NCBI GenBank assembly: GCA_037127255.1 | Contig: JBANSL010000009.1 | Coordinates: forward strand, 15,991,975 to 16,055,974 | Direction: 5' to 3' | Source of the DNA: Persicaria tinctoria | Lineage: Eukaryota; Streptophyta; Magnoliopsida; Caryophyllales; Polygonaceae | Length of the DNA: 64,000 bases | The notes under the pieces: model-generated | The model's database searches: none | The model's input: the letters and a program-made list of their open reading frames with translations, nothing else | What the model was told of the DNA's origin: nothing | Shown here: positions 34,871 through 45,352 of the stretch, one piece after another | Layout: each line of letters begins with the position of its first letter | Position numbering within the stretch: the first letter of the stretch is position 1 | Program-made: the position numbers and the translations under genes

Positions 34871-36006
34871 AATTTTTCAGCTAACTTTTAATATATATCA
34901 GTGATATTGGACACAAATAATGCTGATTTTTAATGTTATCTATATTGGACATAGGGCTGATATTCAAGCCGAGTTGCTCGAGATCGGCTCAGGTACGACT
35001 GGGGAAGAGCTTGGCTCGAGCTCGTTCGAATTTAAAAATGAGCCGAGTTTGAGCTCACAGTCGAGGTCGTCACGAGCTCGAGTAAGCTCGGTTGCTCATT
35101 TTAGGTAAATTATATTTTTACCCCTAGTGTTAATACCCTGCCCGTCCCTCCCCAAAGTGGCTTGCCACTTTTACCCCCAGGGTTTTAGGTACTCCCACTC
35201 ACTAGTCACTGCTCAGTTTCCCACACAGCCACACTCCTCTCTCGCCTTTCTCGCTTCTCTTGCTCGCCGCCTCCTTCAATTTCAGATCTGGATCTGGCCG
35301 GACAACAACATCGCCCTCCGTTGCCCCTCGCCTTCGCTCGTCATCCTCCCGTCACCCCTCATCATCCTCAAATCTGAGTCTCGCCCTTGCTCGCACTTCG
35401 CCTCTCTCCCTCGCTTACCGCCCTCCGTTGCGCTCCTTGTCGCCCCTCACCGTCCTCAGATCTGGCTTGCCCTCGCTCTTTTACTCGATCTTTTTCCCTC
35501 GCCGCCTCCAATTTTTGAATCCGGCTTGGCTTATTTTTGTTGTCCCCCGACTCCCTCTTTCGCTCGTCGTCCTGATTTTAGGTATTCTTCTCTTGACTCT
35601 CACTTACTGATTCAATCAACCTTCAATTTATTTGATTTTAGGTTTGGAATTGACTTATTGATTTCTTCAATATTGTTCTTCGTCATCTTCTTCAGTATTG
35701 TTCTCTCTCTCTCTACATGTTTCCTTCCATTTGCACATCTGCTGCTCTAATTTGGTATGTGATTGGTCAGGTTTTTAGTCCACTGATATATAATTCTTTT
35801 GTGCTTCCTTATATTTCTAATCTTTGTGTTTATATTTTCCCCTTGCTTGTGTCTTTTTTTTTTCGATTTGGTTCATATATGATGGTTGTATTTGTCTGAG
35901 ATGGTGTTTTCGTCTGTCGATTTTATCAACCCATTAAGAATCTGACCTATTCAATCTCGAATTTTTACTTTATTAAAAAAAACTAAGTTAACATTAATCC
36001 CATATA
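34871..36006 (+). other. GAGCTCGA-rich segment and a CT-rich gene-5'-like region
   Basis: 34960-35105 is packed with GCTCGAG/GAGCTCG words, as seen in terminal regions of some plant DNA transposons, but I could not find matching ends. 35127-35760 is C/T-rich, Ser/Pro/Leu-coding in all frames (open plus frames 35127-35750 and 35260-35610) and looks like the leader of a plant gene rather than a conserved protein. A CT microsatellite lies at 35702-35715. No gene is called. Confidence 0.35.
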
Positions 36007-36261
36007 TGAAACATATTGCCACTTGATGTAAATAGTGTAAATAAAGAGCTTGATTTGTAATAAAGGTAGTCGGTGTTTAGGGGTTTGTTACAAGCTAATT
36101 TGTCTATATAAAGACAGGTCACAAACAGATCTGGATACTTCGTGACCTTGTAATCCTCTTGGTTTTCTTCTCTAATGGAAACCAATAGCTTGTTTTTCCT
36201 TTAATGGAGTTTTCCTAATTGATTACATCTTCTTCGATCCTCATGATCACTAAATACTTCA
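36007..36261 (+). repeat. 5' LTR of second copia element
   Basis: The LTR is 255 bp; TATATAAAG promoter motif at 36105-36113. It is followed after two bases by TGGTATCAGAGC (36264-36275). Confidence 0.93.
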
Positions 36262-36263
36262 AA

Positions 36264-36275
36264 TGGTATCAGAGC
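36264..36275 (+). other. Primer-binding site, initiator tRNA-Met
   Basis: TGGTATCAGAGC, full 12-base match, two bases downstream of the LTR. Confidence 0.93.
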
Positions 36276-36373
36276 AGGAAATTCCCTGATTTTTCCGCAA
36301 AATTGATCTTGTTCTTGTGTCGTTCTTGAGCTTCTGTTATGTTTCTACTATCGCTTTCTCTATTTTCGAAGAG

Positions 36374-37444
36374 ATGGCCGACGATTTTGGTACTTGTAGA
36401 GACGGCGTCGTCAACCTGGTGACTAACGATCCATTGCAGTTGGCTTCTTCGGACAACCCTGTCGCTCAGTTGATCGGGGTTAAATTCAATGGATCAAATT
36501 TCTTCGGTTGGTGTAGGGGAGAGCGTATGGCACTCGGGGCCATGCACAAATTGGGTTTTATTGATGGATCGGTGCCTAAGCCACCGTTAACATCGGATCT
36601 GCTACCAAATTGGATCATATGTGATTACATGGTGCGTTGCTGGATAATCAATTCGATGGAATCAAGCATCACTGAAGGTTTCATGTATGTGGAGTCACCG
36701 AAACAACTATGGGAGGAGATTGCTGAGAGGTATGGTCAAAGTAATGGGCCTCTCCTTTTCCACCTCAAAAGAACGTTGTGTTCGAGTGTTCAAGAATCGT
36801 TGTCAATCGCTGAGTATTATGGGAAAATGAAAAAGGTCTGGGATGAGATACAATCTCTGGAAGGTATTCCTGAATGCGCTTGTGGTGCGATGAGTAACTG
36901 TTCGTGTCAAATTTTGAAGAAACTTCTGGATGTGCAGGCTGGTGATCGATTGTTACAATTTCTCATGGGTCTAAATGAGGGATATGAATCAGTTCGGAAT
37001 CAGATCCTATCCATGGATCCTTTGCCGATTGTTAATCGAGCTTTTTACTTGGTTTAGCAGGTTGAGAAACAGAAGGTTGTCACGAGCATGGGTCAATCAA
37101 CTCAAGAAAGCAGTGATTTGGCTGTGAACAAGAGTCATAATTAGTATGAGTACAAAAAGGATAACAAGAAGTATGAGAACAAAAACAAAAGAGATAAGGG
37201 AGACAAGAAATGCAATTTCTGTAATCAGAAAGGGCATCTTATGGAGCAATGTTTCAAGCTCCACGGCTATCTTGAATGGTTCACTGAGAGGAAAAAGAAA
37301 GAAGGGGCAAGAATGGCTGCAAATGTGGACTCTGGGCAGTTCTTGGATAATTCGTTTGAGGAAGGATCATCATCTTCCATGAATGAGGTCAAGCTGAGTG
37401 CAAATGAATGGATGCAAATGATGAAGGTTATGAAGGGTAAATAA
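36374..37444 (+). pseudogene. gag: Copia gag with zinc knuckle, interrupted by stops
   Basis: ATG 36374 starts MADDFGTCRDG; the gag capsid-like domain follows (KFNGSNFFGW ... KLGFIDGSVPKP ... LWEEIAERYGQSNGP). TAG codons at 37055-37057 and 37142-37144 interrupt the frame, which stays the same and includes a CCHC-type knuckle at 37211-37252 (C-x2-C-x4-H-x4-C). The frame ends at TAA 37442-37444. The organisation matches copia gag of about 350 residues; this copy is not translatable as one protein. Confidence 0.85.
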
Positions 37445-38293
37445 TCTGTGTCAGAAAGTGCTGTAAATTTTGCTGCTATGAAGAGCAAGGGCAAAGAACC
37501 TATGAGAGACTTTGACATGAATTTTGCAGGCATGGCTCGTGTTGTAACTCTCAGTGCCACTTCTATAAATGCTTTAAGTATAAGTTCTTTTAATGAGAAT
37601 ATCAGCTCGGAAGTGTGGATAGCTGATTCAGGGGCTCCTTACCATATGGTATATGATCCATATATTTTGCTGAACAAGAAAATGCTTGAACATCCTATTT
37701 TTGTTAAGTTGCCTGATGGGAGAATTGATAAAGTGTCAGTTGCTGGTACAATTGTGCTATCTGATTTGATTGTATTACATGATGTGTTGTTAGTCACTGG
37801 GTTCAAGCAAAATTTGTTGTCAGTTGCCCAACTCCTGGATGTTGGTGTGCAGGTGATTTTTTAGCAGAAAGGATGCTTTATGAGAAGGATTGGCAACAGT
37901 GAGGTGCTGCACAAGGGCATCAGAAAAGGGAATTTGTTTTTCTTTTTTGCTTCTGATTTCAATACTTCCATATGCAAAGAGGTAAAAGCGTGTACATCTG
38001 TTAGGCAGAATAAAGAATCCCTTGATGTAATGCATGCTAGATTGGGACATGCTTCGGTCTCCAAGATGAAAATCATTAGTGCTTGTAATTGTTCTAGCAA
38101 TGAGAAGTTTTTTTGTGAAACTTGTGTTTCTGCCAAAATGCATAAGTTGCCTTTTGGTAGAAGTCAATCACTTGCTAACAGGATTTTTGAATTGATCCAA
38201 GTGGATCTTTGGGGGCCATACAAACATGTGGATCTTTGGACTTTTTTGGTGCAAGACAAACTGCGAATTTGTAAGGTCATAGCTGATTTTTAG
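37445..38293 (+). pseudogene. Copia protease and integrase N-terminal part
   Basis: The same frame as gag continues: protease motif Asp-Ser-Gly in WIADSGAPYHM (about 37618-37650), then after a TAG at 37862-37864 the GAG-pre-integrase segment with MHARLGHAS and the CETC pair of the zinc finger, then the first catalytic Asp of integrase in IQVDLWGPYKH. Immediately after this the usual core is missing or scrambled and a TAG (38291-38293) ends the frame. Confidence 0.85.
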
Positions 38294-39528
38294 CAAATGA
38301 TGCAGACACGGTTTGATGTGTGTGTGTTAAGGCTATAAGAAGTGATAATGGTACTGAAATCCTGAATATGCAGTGTAGTAAAATGTTGATGAGAAAGGGA
38401 TAGTACATCAGAGGAGTGTGCCTGGTAATCCACATCAAAATGGTCGTGTTGAGATAAAGCATATGCACTTTCTCGAGACTGCAAGGGCTATGAAGTTACA
38501 TGCTAACATACCCAAAACTGGTCGTCTAGAGAGAAAGCATAGGCACTTGCTCGAGACTGCAAGGGCTATGAAGTTACATGCTAACATACCCATAAAGTTT
38601 TGGGGAGACTGTGTTTTAGCTGCCACACATGTTATTAACATATTGCCTTCATCTGTTTTAGAAAACAAGACCCCTTATGAGGTTCTCATGAATACTCCTC
38701 CTGATTACACTGAGCTCAAGGTGATTGGTTCACTATGTTTTGCTAAGCATCAAGCACTTAAGAAAGATAAGTTTGCAGAAAAGGCTCGCAAATGCATCAT
38801 GTTGGGGTATCCTCCTGGTCAAAAGGGATACAAGCTATATGATTTGCAAAGTCACATTGTTTTTGAAAGCAGAGATGTGATTTTCAGAGAAAAAGTTTTA
38901 CCTTTTAATGGATTAGAGAATGAGAAAGCTATGTCTATTACTGATCAACCATCTGATCTACCTCTGGTTACTCCTGCAGTTGATGCTTATCCATTGGATA
39001 ATTCATTGCCTCCCATTTCATATGTTGTTGACAGTGATTCCCCTCACATTCAAATTACTCCTCAAGACCCTATTCATCAATCGGAGTCTTCTACAACCCA
39101 ACCACTCTCTCCTACTTCCATTCTACCTACTCCCCTAGAGCCTATTCCTACTAGAAAATCTAGTAGGACTACCCTTCCTTCACAAAAATTAAAAGATTAC
39201 GTATGTCCTACACTTACCACCACTAGTACCTATTCCACCTCCTTTCTTACCTATTCTTTAGACCTATCCTATCTAGCTCCCACATATATTGCTTCCCTTT
39301 TCAGTGTTTTCAAAACCCAAGAGCCTTTAACCTATAACCAAGCCAAAAACATTCCGGGCTGGCAGAAGGCAATGGCTAAGGAGTTGGATGCACTTGAGAT
39401 CAATCAGACATGGGAGATTTGTCCTCTTTCTAAGGATAAGACAACAACTGGCTCAAAATGGGTCTATAAGGTTAAATTCAACCCAGATGGAAGGGTTAAG
39501 AGATACAAAGCAAGGTTGGTAGCTAAAG
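38294..39528 (+). pseudogene. Copia integrase C-terminal part with 78-bp duplication, start of reverse transcriptase
   Basis: Shortly after the deletion, one plus frame shows IRSDNGTE (second Asp) and another continues with NPHQNGRVE (catalytic Glu). From 38442 a 78-bp segment is repeated at 38520, duplicating 26 residues around LETARAMKLHANIP. Then FWGDCVLAATHVIN and the GYPPGQKGYKLYD block follow, a Pro/Ser/Thr-rich linker, and the start of RVT_2 (WQKAMAKELDALEINQTW ... KARLVAK). The nested LTR element begins at 39529, directly after the RLVAK codons. Confidence 0.87.
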
Positions 39529-40088
39529 TGATGCGGATCTCACGCAAGAAGGTTGGCCCGATCTTTCGATAGGTAGTCGAATTCGATCCCGCAAACGCCC
39601 AAATCTCACGAACGCCTTTGGAACCACGAGTATCAATCCTTGTCGAATCTCACGACAAGAACGAATCCTCAGCGCCGCTTCTCACGGTCCTTAGTGTTCG
39701 AATCTCTCGAACGGTTGAAAGCTTCTCGCTCTCTAGGGTTACTAATGAAACGCTCTTTTTTCTTCAAATTCAGGATGCCCTTTCTTACTTTCATTAACTT
39801 GCTTAAATAGAGATTACAAAATAGAGATAAATCCTAATTAAATAAAATACTAAATTCCTAATAATTATCTAAAGCTAAAAATCCTAGATTATTATCCCCT
39901 TAATTTATGACTCTAAAAATAAAATGAAATAACAAAAGACTCAATATCTCGAGATTCGATTCGAAACAAAAGACTCAATATCCTAGATTTGACACATTTT
40001 ATTCGAAACAAAAGACTCAATATCTCGAGATTCGATTAACTACAAGTTTCACGAACCGCGGGTCTTCCAAGGCTTCCGACTCATATCA
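39529..40088 (-). repeat. Left (3') LTR of the nested element
   Basis: The LTR is 560 bp, TGATGCGGATCTC...GACTCATATCA on the plus strand. Compared with the right LTR it has an extra ~45 bp around 39945-40015, where AACAAAAGACTCAATATC-type sequence is tandemly repeated about three times. Confidence 0.9.
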
Positions 40089-40726
40089 TTCTCCCTTTCT
40101 TGAAATTGATTCGTCCTCGAATCATGAGAAAGAAGAACGATCACGACAACAATGACGAGAGACAAATCAGGCGGCCAACCAAGTGGCCTCTCAGAGAGAA
40201 CAATGTCGGCGACGTTTGTAAGAATGTGGTCGCCCTCATGTGTTTGTGCCGATAGGAGATGTTGTGGCGGCTGTATTGTGACCAAAAATGAATTCTCGAT
40301 AGCACACACCTTGCTTCGTTGCTCCCTTTCTTGAGATCGAGTCATTCGTGATTCATGGAGCAATGTAAATCCCGAAGGAGAATAATGAGGAATAGCATGA
40401 ACAAAGCTCGGAGTCATCACCTCAAAGTGTTCACCAATTGGAGCGAAACTCGGGTGTAGCGCAACCATGTGAACATCATCAACACGCACATCTACTACAG
40501 ATCGATCCTCCACAATGGTATCATATGCAACATCATACTCAACATCATCATCATCATAGACATCATATACGGGAGTAAGTGTCCCATAATCTACCAATGG
40601 TGCCTCGATGGCGGAATCATTGAAACAAGAGTTGTATTGATCAATGAGTTGTTGCACTTGCCACTCAAGTTTGTAAGTAAGACGGCACAAATCATCAATC
40701 AAAAGCTTTCGGATAGCCTGCGACAT
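40049..40726 (-). CDS. Unidentified 225-residue ORF of the nested LTR element
   Basis: A minus-strand ATG at 40724-40726 (an upstream in-frame ATG exists at 40843) opens a 225-residue frame ending inside the left LTR. The protein begins with a Leu/Gln-rich helical segment (RKLLIDDLCRLTYKLEWQ), then an acidic Asp/Tyr/Val-rich stretch and a charged C-terminal region. It lacks a zinc knuckle and does not match gag families I know. Being the only substantial open frame in the element and in its sense orientation, it may be an element-specific protein or a captured host fragment. Confidence 0.5.
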   Translation of the reverse strand: MSQAIRKLLIDDLCRLTYKLEWQVQQLIDQYNSCFNDSAIEAPLVDYGTLTPVYDVYDDDDVEYDVAYDTIVEDRSVVDVRVDDVHMVALHPSFAPIGEHFEVMTPSFVHAIPHYSPSGFTLLHESRMTRSQEREQRSKVCAIENSFLVTIQPPQHLLSAQTHEGDHILTNVADIVLSERPLGWPPDLSLVIVVVIVLLSHDSRTNQFQERENDMSRKPWKTRGS

Positions 40727-40842
40727 GGTTAGTATACCAAAAGCAATACCCAAAAGGAAGCAAAATTCGGGCAAAAGAAGTTGTCGGGTGCACGAGGGCA
40801 CGGAGAAATGGGCGCTGCAGGGAGCAAGTGCGCGGGCGTGCA

Positions 40843-41450
40843 ATGGGGCGAGCGGGCGTGCACTGGAGGTGCGCGGGCATGCGGCGCGCGACTGTGCTTG
40901 TCGTTGTTCGCTGCGATGTTCGTCGTTCTATTCGCTGATAGGGCTTGCTGGGTTTGTGGCTGGTGGGGAGGTTCGGTGGTGGTCGCCAGGTGGTGGTGGC
41001 TGTCGCGGGTGGTGGTGGAGAGGCGGTAGTGGTAGTGGCGATTAGGGCTGAATTTTTTATGTTTTTGGCTGCGAACTGGTGGGTGCGGAAAGGGTTGTGG
41101 TGGTGTAGTGGTGGCGGATGGGTGGCACAGGGCTGGTGGCGATGGTCGGGGCTGGTGCCGGTGGCCGGTTAGGCCCTGTTCTTGGCTTGTACGCACAGGC
41201 AACAGTGAACAAGTCCACAACAACAATGAAGGGTTGGGTTGGTGGATGCGGGTGCTGGTGGCTGGATGGTAGATGATGATCGGGTAATGGTGACCGGTGA
41301 TGGTCAGAGGTGGTGGTGGTGGTGTGGCGGTTGTGGTGGTGGCCGAAGGTGGTGGTGGCAAAATTAGGGTTTGTGGTTTTGTTTTTGTGATGTTTTTTTT
41401 TTGGTTTTGGGTGATTAAATTGCTGAAATTGAAAAAAATAAACAATTAAA
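40843..41450 (-). repeat. GC-rich GGTGGT-type low-complexity tract inside the nested element
   Basis: The plus strand shows repeated GGTGGTGG/GGTGGCG words, giving His/Thr/Pro-rich low-complexity frames on the minus strand (238 codons, 40729-41445). I regard this as repetitive leader sequence of the element, possibly derived from a captured host gene, not as a gene. Confidence 0.4.
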
Positions 41451-41499
41451 TTGGATATAGACGACTACCTTGATCGATGTACTGATAGCTGATACCAAT

Positions 41500-42011
41500 T
41501 GATGCGGATCTCATGCAAGAAGGTTGGCCCGATCTTTCGATAGGTAGTCGAATTCGATCCCGCAAACGCCCGAATCTCACGACAGCCTTTGGAACCACGA
41601 GTATCAATCCTTGTCGAATCTCACGACAAGAACGAATCCTCAGCGCCGCTTCTCACGGTCCTTAGTGTTCGAATCTCTCGAACGGTTGAAAGCTTCTCGA
41701 TCTCTAGGGTTTATAATGAAACGCTCTTTTTTCTTCAAATTCAGGATGCCCTTTCTTACTTTCCTTAACTTGCTTAAATAGAGATTACAAAATAGAGATA
41801 AATCCTAATTAAATAAAATACTTATTTCCTAATAATTATCTAAAGCTGAAAATCCTAGATTATTATCCCCTTAATTTATGACTCTAAAAATAAAAGGAAA
41901 TAACATAATGTTTGACACATTTTATTCGAAACAAAAGACTCAATATCCCGAGAATCGATTAACTACAAGTTTCACGAACCGCGGGTCTTACAAGGCTTCC
42001 GACTCATATCA
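41500..42011 (-). repeat. Right (5') LTR of the nested element
   Basis: The LTR is 512 bp, colinear with 39529-40088. The primer-binding site lies directly beside it at 41487-41499 on the minus strand. Confidence 0.9.
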
Positions 42012-43353
42012 TAAAGGCTACAACCAAGTTGAGGGAAAAGATTATAAGTTCACTTTTTCCCCTGTGGCCAAGCTTGCAACTGTCAGAGTGTTAATTGCCT
42101 TAGCTACTTTCAGAAAATGGCCAATCTTTCAACTGGACATTAACAATGCTTTCCTCCATGGGTTTTTGAATGAGGAGGTTTATATGCATCCTTCTGCAGG
42201 GTATACTAAGGCACCACCTGGTCATGTTTGTAAGCTTACGAGATCTCTTTATGGCTTTAGACAAGCCTCTCGTCAATGGAACATGGAGTTGAGTAAGTTC
42301 CTAATCTCTGAAGGTTTTTCTCAATCTATGCATGATTACTCCCTCTTTGTTAGATGTCAGGGTCAACATATTACCTTAGTTTTGGTTTATGTCGATGATC
42401 TATTGACCACATGGAGTAATGTCGATTCTATTCATCACTTGAAGAAATCTCTACACGACGAGTTTAATATGAAGGATTTGGGCTTTATCAGATATTTTCT
42501 GGGAATTGAAGTAGCCCGCTCTAAATCTGCTACTCTTCTTCATCGGAGGAAATACATACTAGATATTCTAACAGACGCTAAGATGATGGAATGCAAGCCA
42601 ACTAAGTTTCCCCTTCCTAAGGGTTTGAAACTATCGATTGAAGATGGAGTGTTACTCTCTGATCCGGACAGTTACAGGAGGTTAGTTGGGCGTTTGTTGT
42701 ACTTAAACATTACCAGACTTGACCTTAATTACGCCACACATCATCTTTGTCAATTTGTGAGTGCACCTCAGGAGCCACACATGAAGGCAGCCCTTCATGT
42801 CCTGAGACTGAGATACTTAAAGGCCACAATCAACATGGGTCTCTCATATCCTGTTGCATCCTCTCTTCGATTGTCAACCTATTCGGATGCAGATTGGGGA
42901 GGGTGTGCCTTCACAGCTCGAAGTATTACAAGGTACTGTGTATTGCTGGGTAACTCTCTTGTATCGTGGAAAATGAAGAAGCAGAAAACAATTTCTCGTT
43001 CATCTGCTGAATCGGAGTATCGTGCTATGTCTACCACTTCAGCTGAGATTGTCTGGCTTGTCAACATTCTTAGACATATGGGTATTCGAGTGCCTCTTCC
43101 TATCACCTTACACTGTGACAACAAGGTTGTAGAACACATCACTTCAAATCCCGTGTTTCATGAGAGAACTAAGCATCTCAATATCGATTGTCACTTTGTA
43201 AGGGAGAAGGTTCAAGATGGTCTCATCTGCACTCAGCACGTCAGTTCCCTCACATAGCTCGCTGATCTTATGACAAAGCGACTGGGGGAGCAGCAACATG
43301 TGAGTTTGTCTTCCAAGTTAGGCCTTGTTCGTATTCCTCCAAGTCCAACTTGA
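42012..43353 (+). pseudogene. Copia reverse transcriptase (remainder) and RNase H
   Basis: The RVT_2 frame resumes with GYNQVEGKDY, first catalytic Asp in FQLDINNAFLHG, YVDD in VLVYVDDLL, then RNase H (SRSSAESEYRAMS and HLNIDCHFVREKV). A TAG at 43255-43257 is probably a mutated Gln codon; the same frame continues to TGA 43351-43353, next to the polypurine tract. Apart from that stop, this portion is well preserved. Confidence 0.9.
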
Positions 43354-43363
43354 GGGGGGAATA

Positions 43364-43620
43364 TGAAATATATTGCCACTTGATGTAAATAGTGTAAATG
43401 AAGAGCTTGATTTGTAATAAAGGTACTCGGTGTTTAGGGATTTGTTACAAGCTAATCTGTTTATATAAAGACATGGATCACAAACAGATATAGATACTTC
43501 GTGAGCTTGTAATCCTCTTGGTTTTCTTCTCTAATGGAAACCAATAGCTTGTTTTTCATTTAATGGAGTTTTCCTAATTGATCACATCTTCTTCGATCCT
43601 CGCGATCACTAAATACTTCA
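43364..43620 (+). repeat. 3' LTR of second copia element
   Basis: The LTR is 257 bp and closely similar to 36007-36261. TATATAAAG lies at 43462-43470. The tandem-unit boundary 43457 falls five bases upstream of that TATA box. Confidence 0.93.
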
Positions 43621-44045
43621 AACCATCCCATTCCACGTACGCCCAACCCTACAACTCTCAGTTTTCACATCAATGATAGCTTAGCTTAACTATCTTAGCA
43701 TGCACAATCAGTTGGCATGTCCATTATTGGATCATACGATTTTTTTAGTAGACTTATAAATTACATCTTCGATTTTACCTGATTAAAAAAAAATAACAAT
43801 TACATCTTCGATTTTATATTATACAACTATATGTACAATACCAACATCATAAACACGAGTGTGGCTATCAGCATCCCAACCAGTGGCGGAGCCAAGATTT
43901 ATATCCGGGGGTGCTAAAAAAAATTGTGAATTTTTTTTTGGTGTATAGTTATTAAGAAGATTTTTTCTAAGAAAATATTGAAATAACACTAAAATTGTGG
44001 TTTTTTTTAATTTAAATATAAATATGATATTTTTTTAATGAAATA

Positions 44046-44263
44046 CTACCTCCGTTTCAAAATAAGTGTCGCTTGACTTTTTTCACGTTTTTTAAGGCGG
44101 TAAAAACTCTATAAAATATTATTTTTTTAATAAATTGATACTTATTAGTAATAAGTATCAATTTATTAAAAAAATTGATTAAAAAAATAATATTTTATAG
44201 AGTTTTTACCTCCTTAAAAAACGTGAAAAAAGTCTAGCGACTTTTATTTTGAAACGGATGGAG
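44046..44263. mobile_element. Stowaway-like MITE inside the hAT element (copy 1)
   Basis: The 218-bp palindromic element begins CTACCTCCGTTTCAAAATAAG and ends with the inverted counterpart (GAAACGGATGGAG), flanked by TA (44044-44045, 44264-44265). The homologous site in the second half of the hAT internal duplication (about 44470) has the uninterrupted sequence AATGAAATAGTTGATAG, which confirms the TA target. Confidence 0.93.
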
Positions 44264-44628
44264 TAGTTGATAGAAACAAAAAAAATGGAGAGAGAAATCA
44301 AGAAGAATTAACAATATAGTAAAACATAAATATAACATTTTTTTAATGAAATAGTTGATAGAATATTCAATGATATAGTAAAACATAAATATGACTTTTT
44401 TTTAATGAAAAAACACTAAAATTGTGATTTTTTTAGTTTAAATATAAATATGACATTTTTTTAATGAAATAGTTGATAGAAACAAAAAAATATAGAGAGA
44501 AATCAAGAAGAATTAACAATATAGTAAAACATAAATATAACATTTTTTTATTGAAATAATTGATAGAAACAACAAAATATTGATAGAAATCAAGAAGAAT
44601 TAATGAAATAGTAAAAGAAATAAAAAGT

Positions 44629-44713
44629 GAAGCATTTGGGATTTGAACCCAAGACCTATTGATTCTCCTACCTTCCCTCCTTTGCCACTTGAGCTAACCA
44701 ACCCTCTTGCTTC
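44629..44713 (-). ncRNA. tRNA-like sequence with A and B boxes inside the hAT element (copy 1)
   Basis: On the minus strand an A-box-like TTAGCTCAAGTGG (44685-44697) and a B-box GGGTTCAAATCCC (44638-44650) have tRNA-like spacing, and GAAGCA/TGCTTC pair as a 6-bp closing stem. The B-box sits in a 5-bp stem-loop like a T-arm. Anticodon pairing is poor, so it is not a functional tRNA gene; it could be a SINE-like head or a tRNA relic. Confidence 0.5.
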
Positions 44714-44845
44714 AAATATCATTTAAAGATATATATTACCTTAAAAATACTAAATATATGCAAAAAAAAAAAAAAAAAAAATTGTATTTTTTTTCCGAGC
44801 CGGGGGGTGCTCGAGCACCCCCTTACCTCCGCCACTGATCCCAAC

Positions 44846-45344
44846 CATCAGGCTCTCGAATCTTCTTACGACTGCAGACCCTCCTGATCGATAACCCGTA
44901 CATATGACAAAAAAATTAGGGGTAGACACTTGCTTTAGTACGTATAATATGCGGACATGAGAATAGCATTACATATTGCAATCAAACAAATACTAATCTA
45001 CCTGTTACAAGTAAATAACTTAATGAAATCAAATAACTATTCACGTACTCTTTTCTGAATAACTATATACTACTACTAAATAACGGTCGATTACTTCAAT
45101 CTAATATCTATTCACTACAATCGTACAAATATATAATCAAAGAACACATCCACGTATCGGCACACTCGTTGTCCATATATATACATGTTGTCATCGTATT
45201 TTACATTATTTTTAAGACATGCATTTAGAATAGATTTGTGCAATTTATCGTGCATATTGTGTTTTTAGTTGTTTTTCGTTTAGCTTTTTAGAATAGAGAC
45301 CATCTACTTTTGTTATGATTGTTTATTTTCAGAAATTTTGATAT
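44846..45344. other. AT-rich spacer, no gene seen
   Basis: Between the two hAT-type elements there is no open frame above about 50 codons and no repeat recognised. Confidence 0.5.
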
Positions 45345-45352
45345 CCTTTAGA

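Larger units (their letters stand above)
39529..42011 (-). mobile_element. Small non-autonomous LTR retrotransposon nested in copia reverse transcriptase
   Basis: LTRs at 39529-40088 and 41500-42011 flank 1.4 kb. Target duplication TAAAG is perfect (39524-39528, 42012-42016), and removing the element and one TAAAG rejoins the reverse-transcriptase frame. Orientation is minus: a primer site ATTGGTATCAGCT lies just inside the right LTR (complement of 41487-41500) and a purine tract (complement of TTCTCCCTTTCTT at 40089-40101) adjoins the left one. No reverse transcriptase or integrase is present; one unidentified minus frame is. It is larger than a typical TRIM and lacks a recognised gag. Confidence 0.92.
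36007..43620 (+). mobile_element. Second Ty1-copia retrotransposon, degraded and interrupted
   Basis: Short LTRs (36007-36261 and 43364-43620) have TG...CA ends; a full primer site and a G-rich polypurine tract (43350-43363) bracket gag-pol in copia order. The frame is broken by several in-frame stops, an integrase deletion, a 78-bp internal duplication and a 2.5-kb LTR element inserted in reverse transcriptase (39529-42011). No 5-bp target duplication is found (ATATA on the left, AACCA on the right), so one flank has been rearranged. The 3' LTR contains the start of the 10.7-kb tandem unit. Confidence 0.93.
43881..44837. mobile_element. hAT-superfamily non-autonomous transposon (copy 1)
   Basis: The ends CAGTGGCGGAG and CTCCGCCACTG are inverted; the 8-bp duplication ATCCCAAC is perfect (43873-43880, 44838-44845). 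No transposase is encoded. Subterminal GGGGGTGCT words occur near both ends. The AT-rich interior holds a ~207-bp tandem duplication, a Stowaway MITE in its first half, a tRNA-like hairpin and an A-run of about 20 (44762-44781). Confidence 0.92.

Noticed and set aside
35127..35750. 207-codon plus frame as a host gene
   Set aside because: All three frames are open for long stretches because the region is C/T-rich; no conserved domain and no downstream exons are seen.
40729..41445. 238-codon His/Pro/Thr-rich minus frame as a gene
   Set aside because: It is the low-complexity complement of a GGTGGT-rich tract.
44046..44263. Long AT-rich inverted repeat as a microRNA hairpin
   Set aside because: Its TA-flanked palindromic structure with CTACCTCCGT ends is fully explained by a Stowaway MITE.
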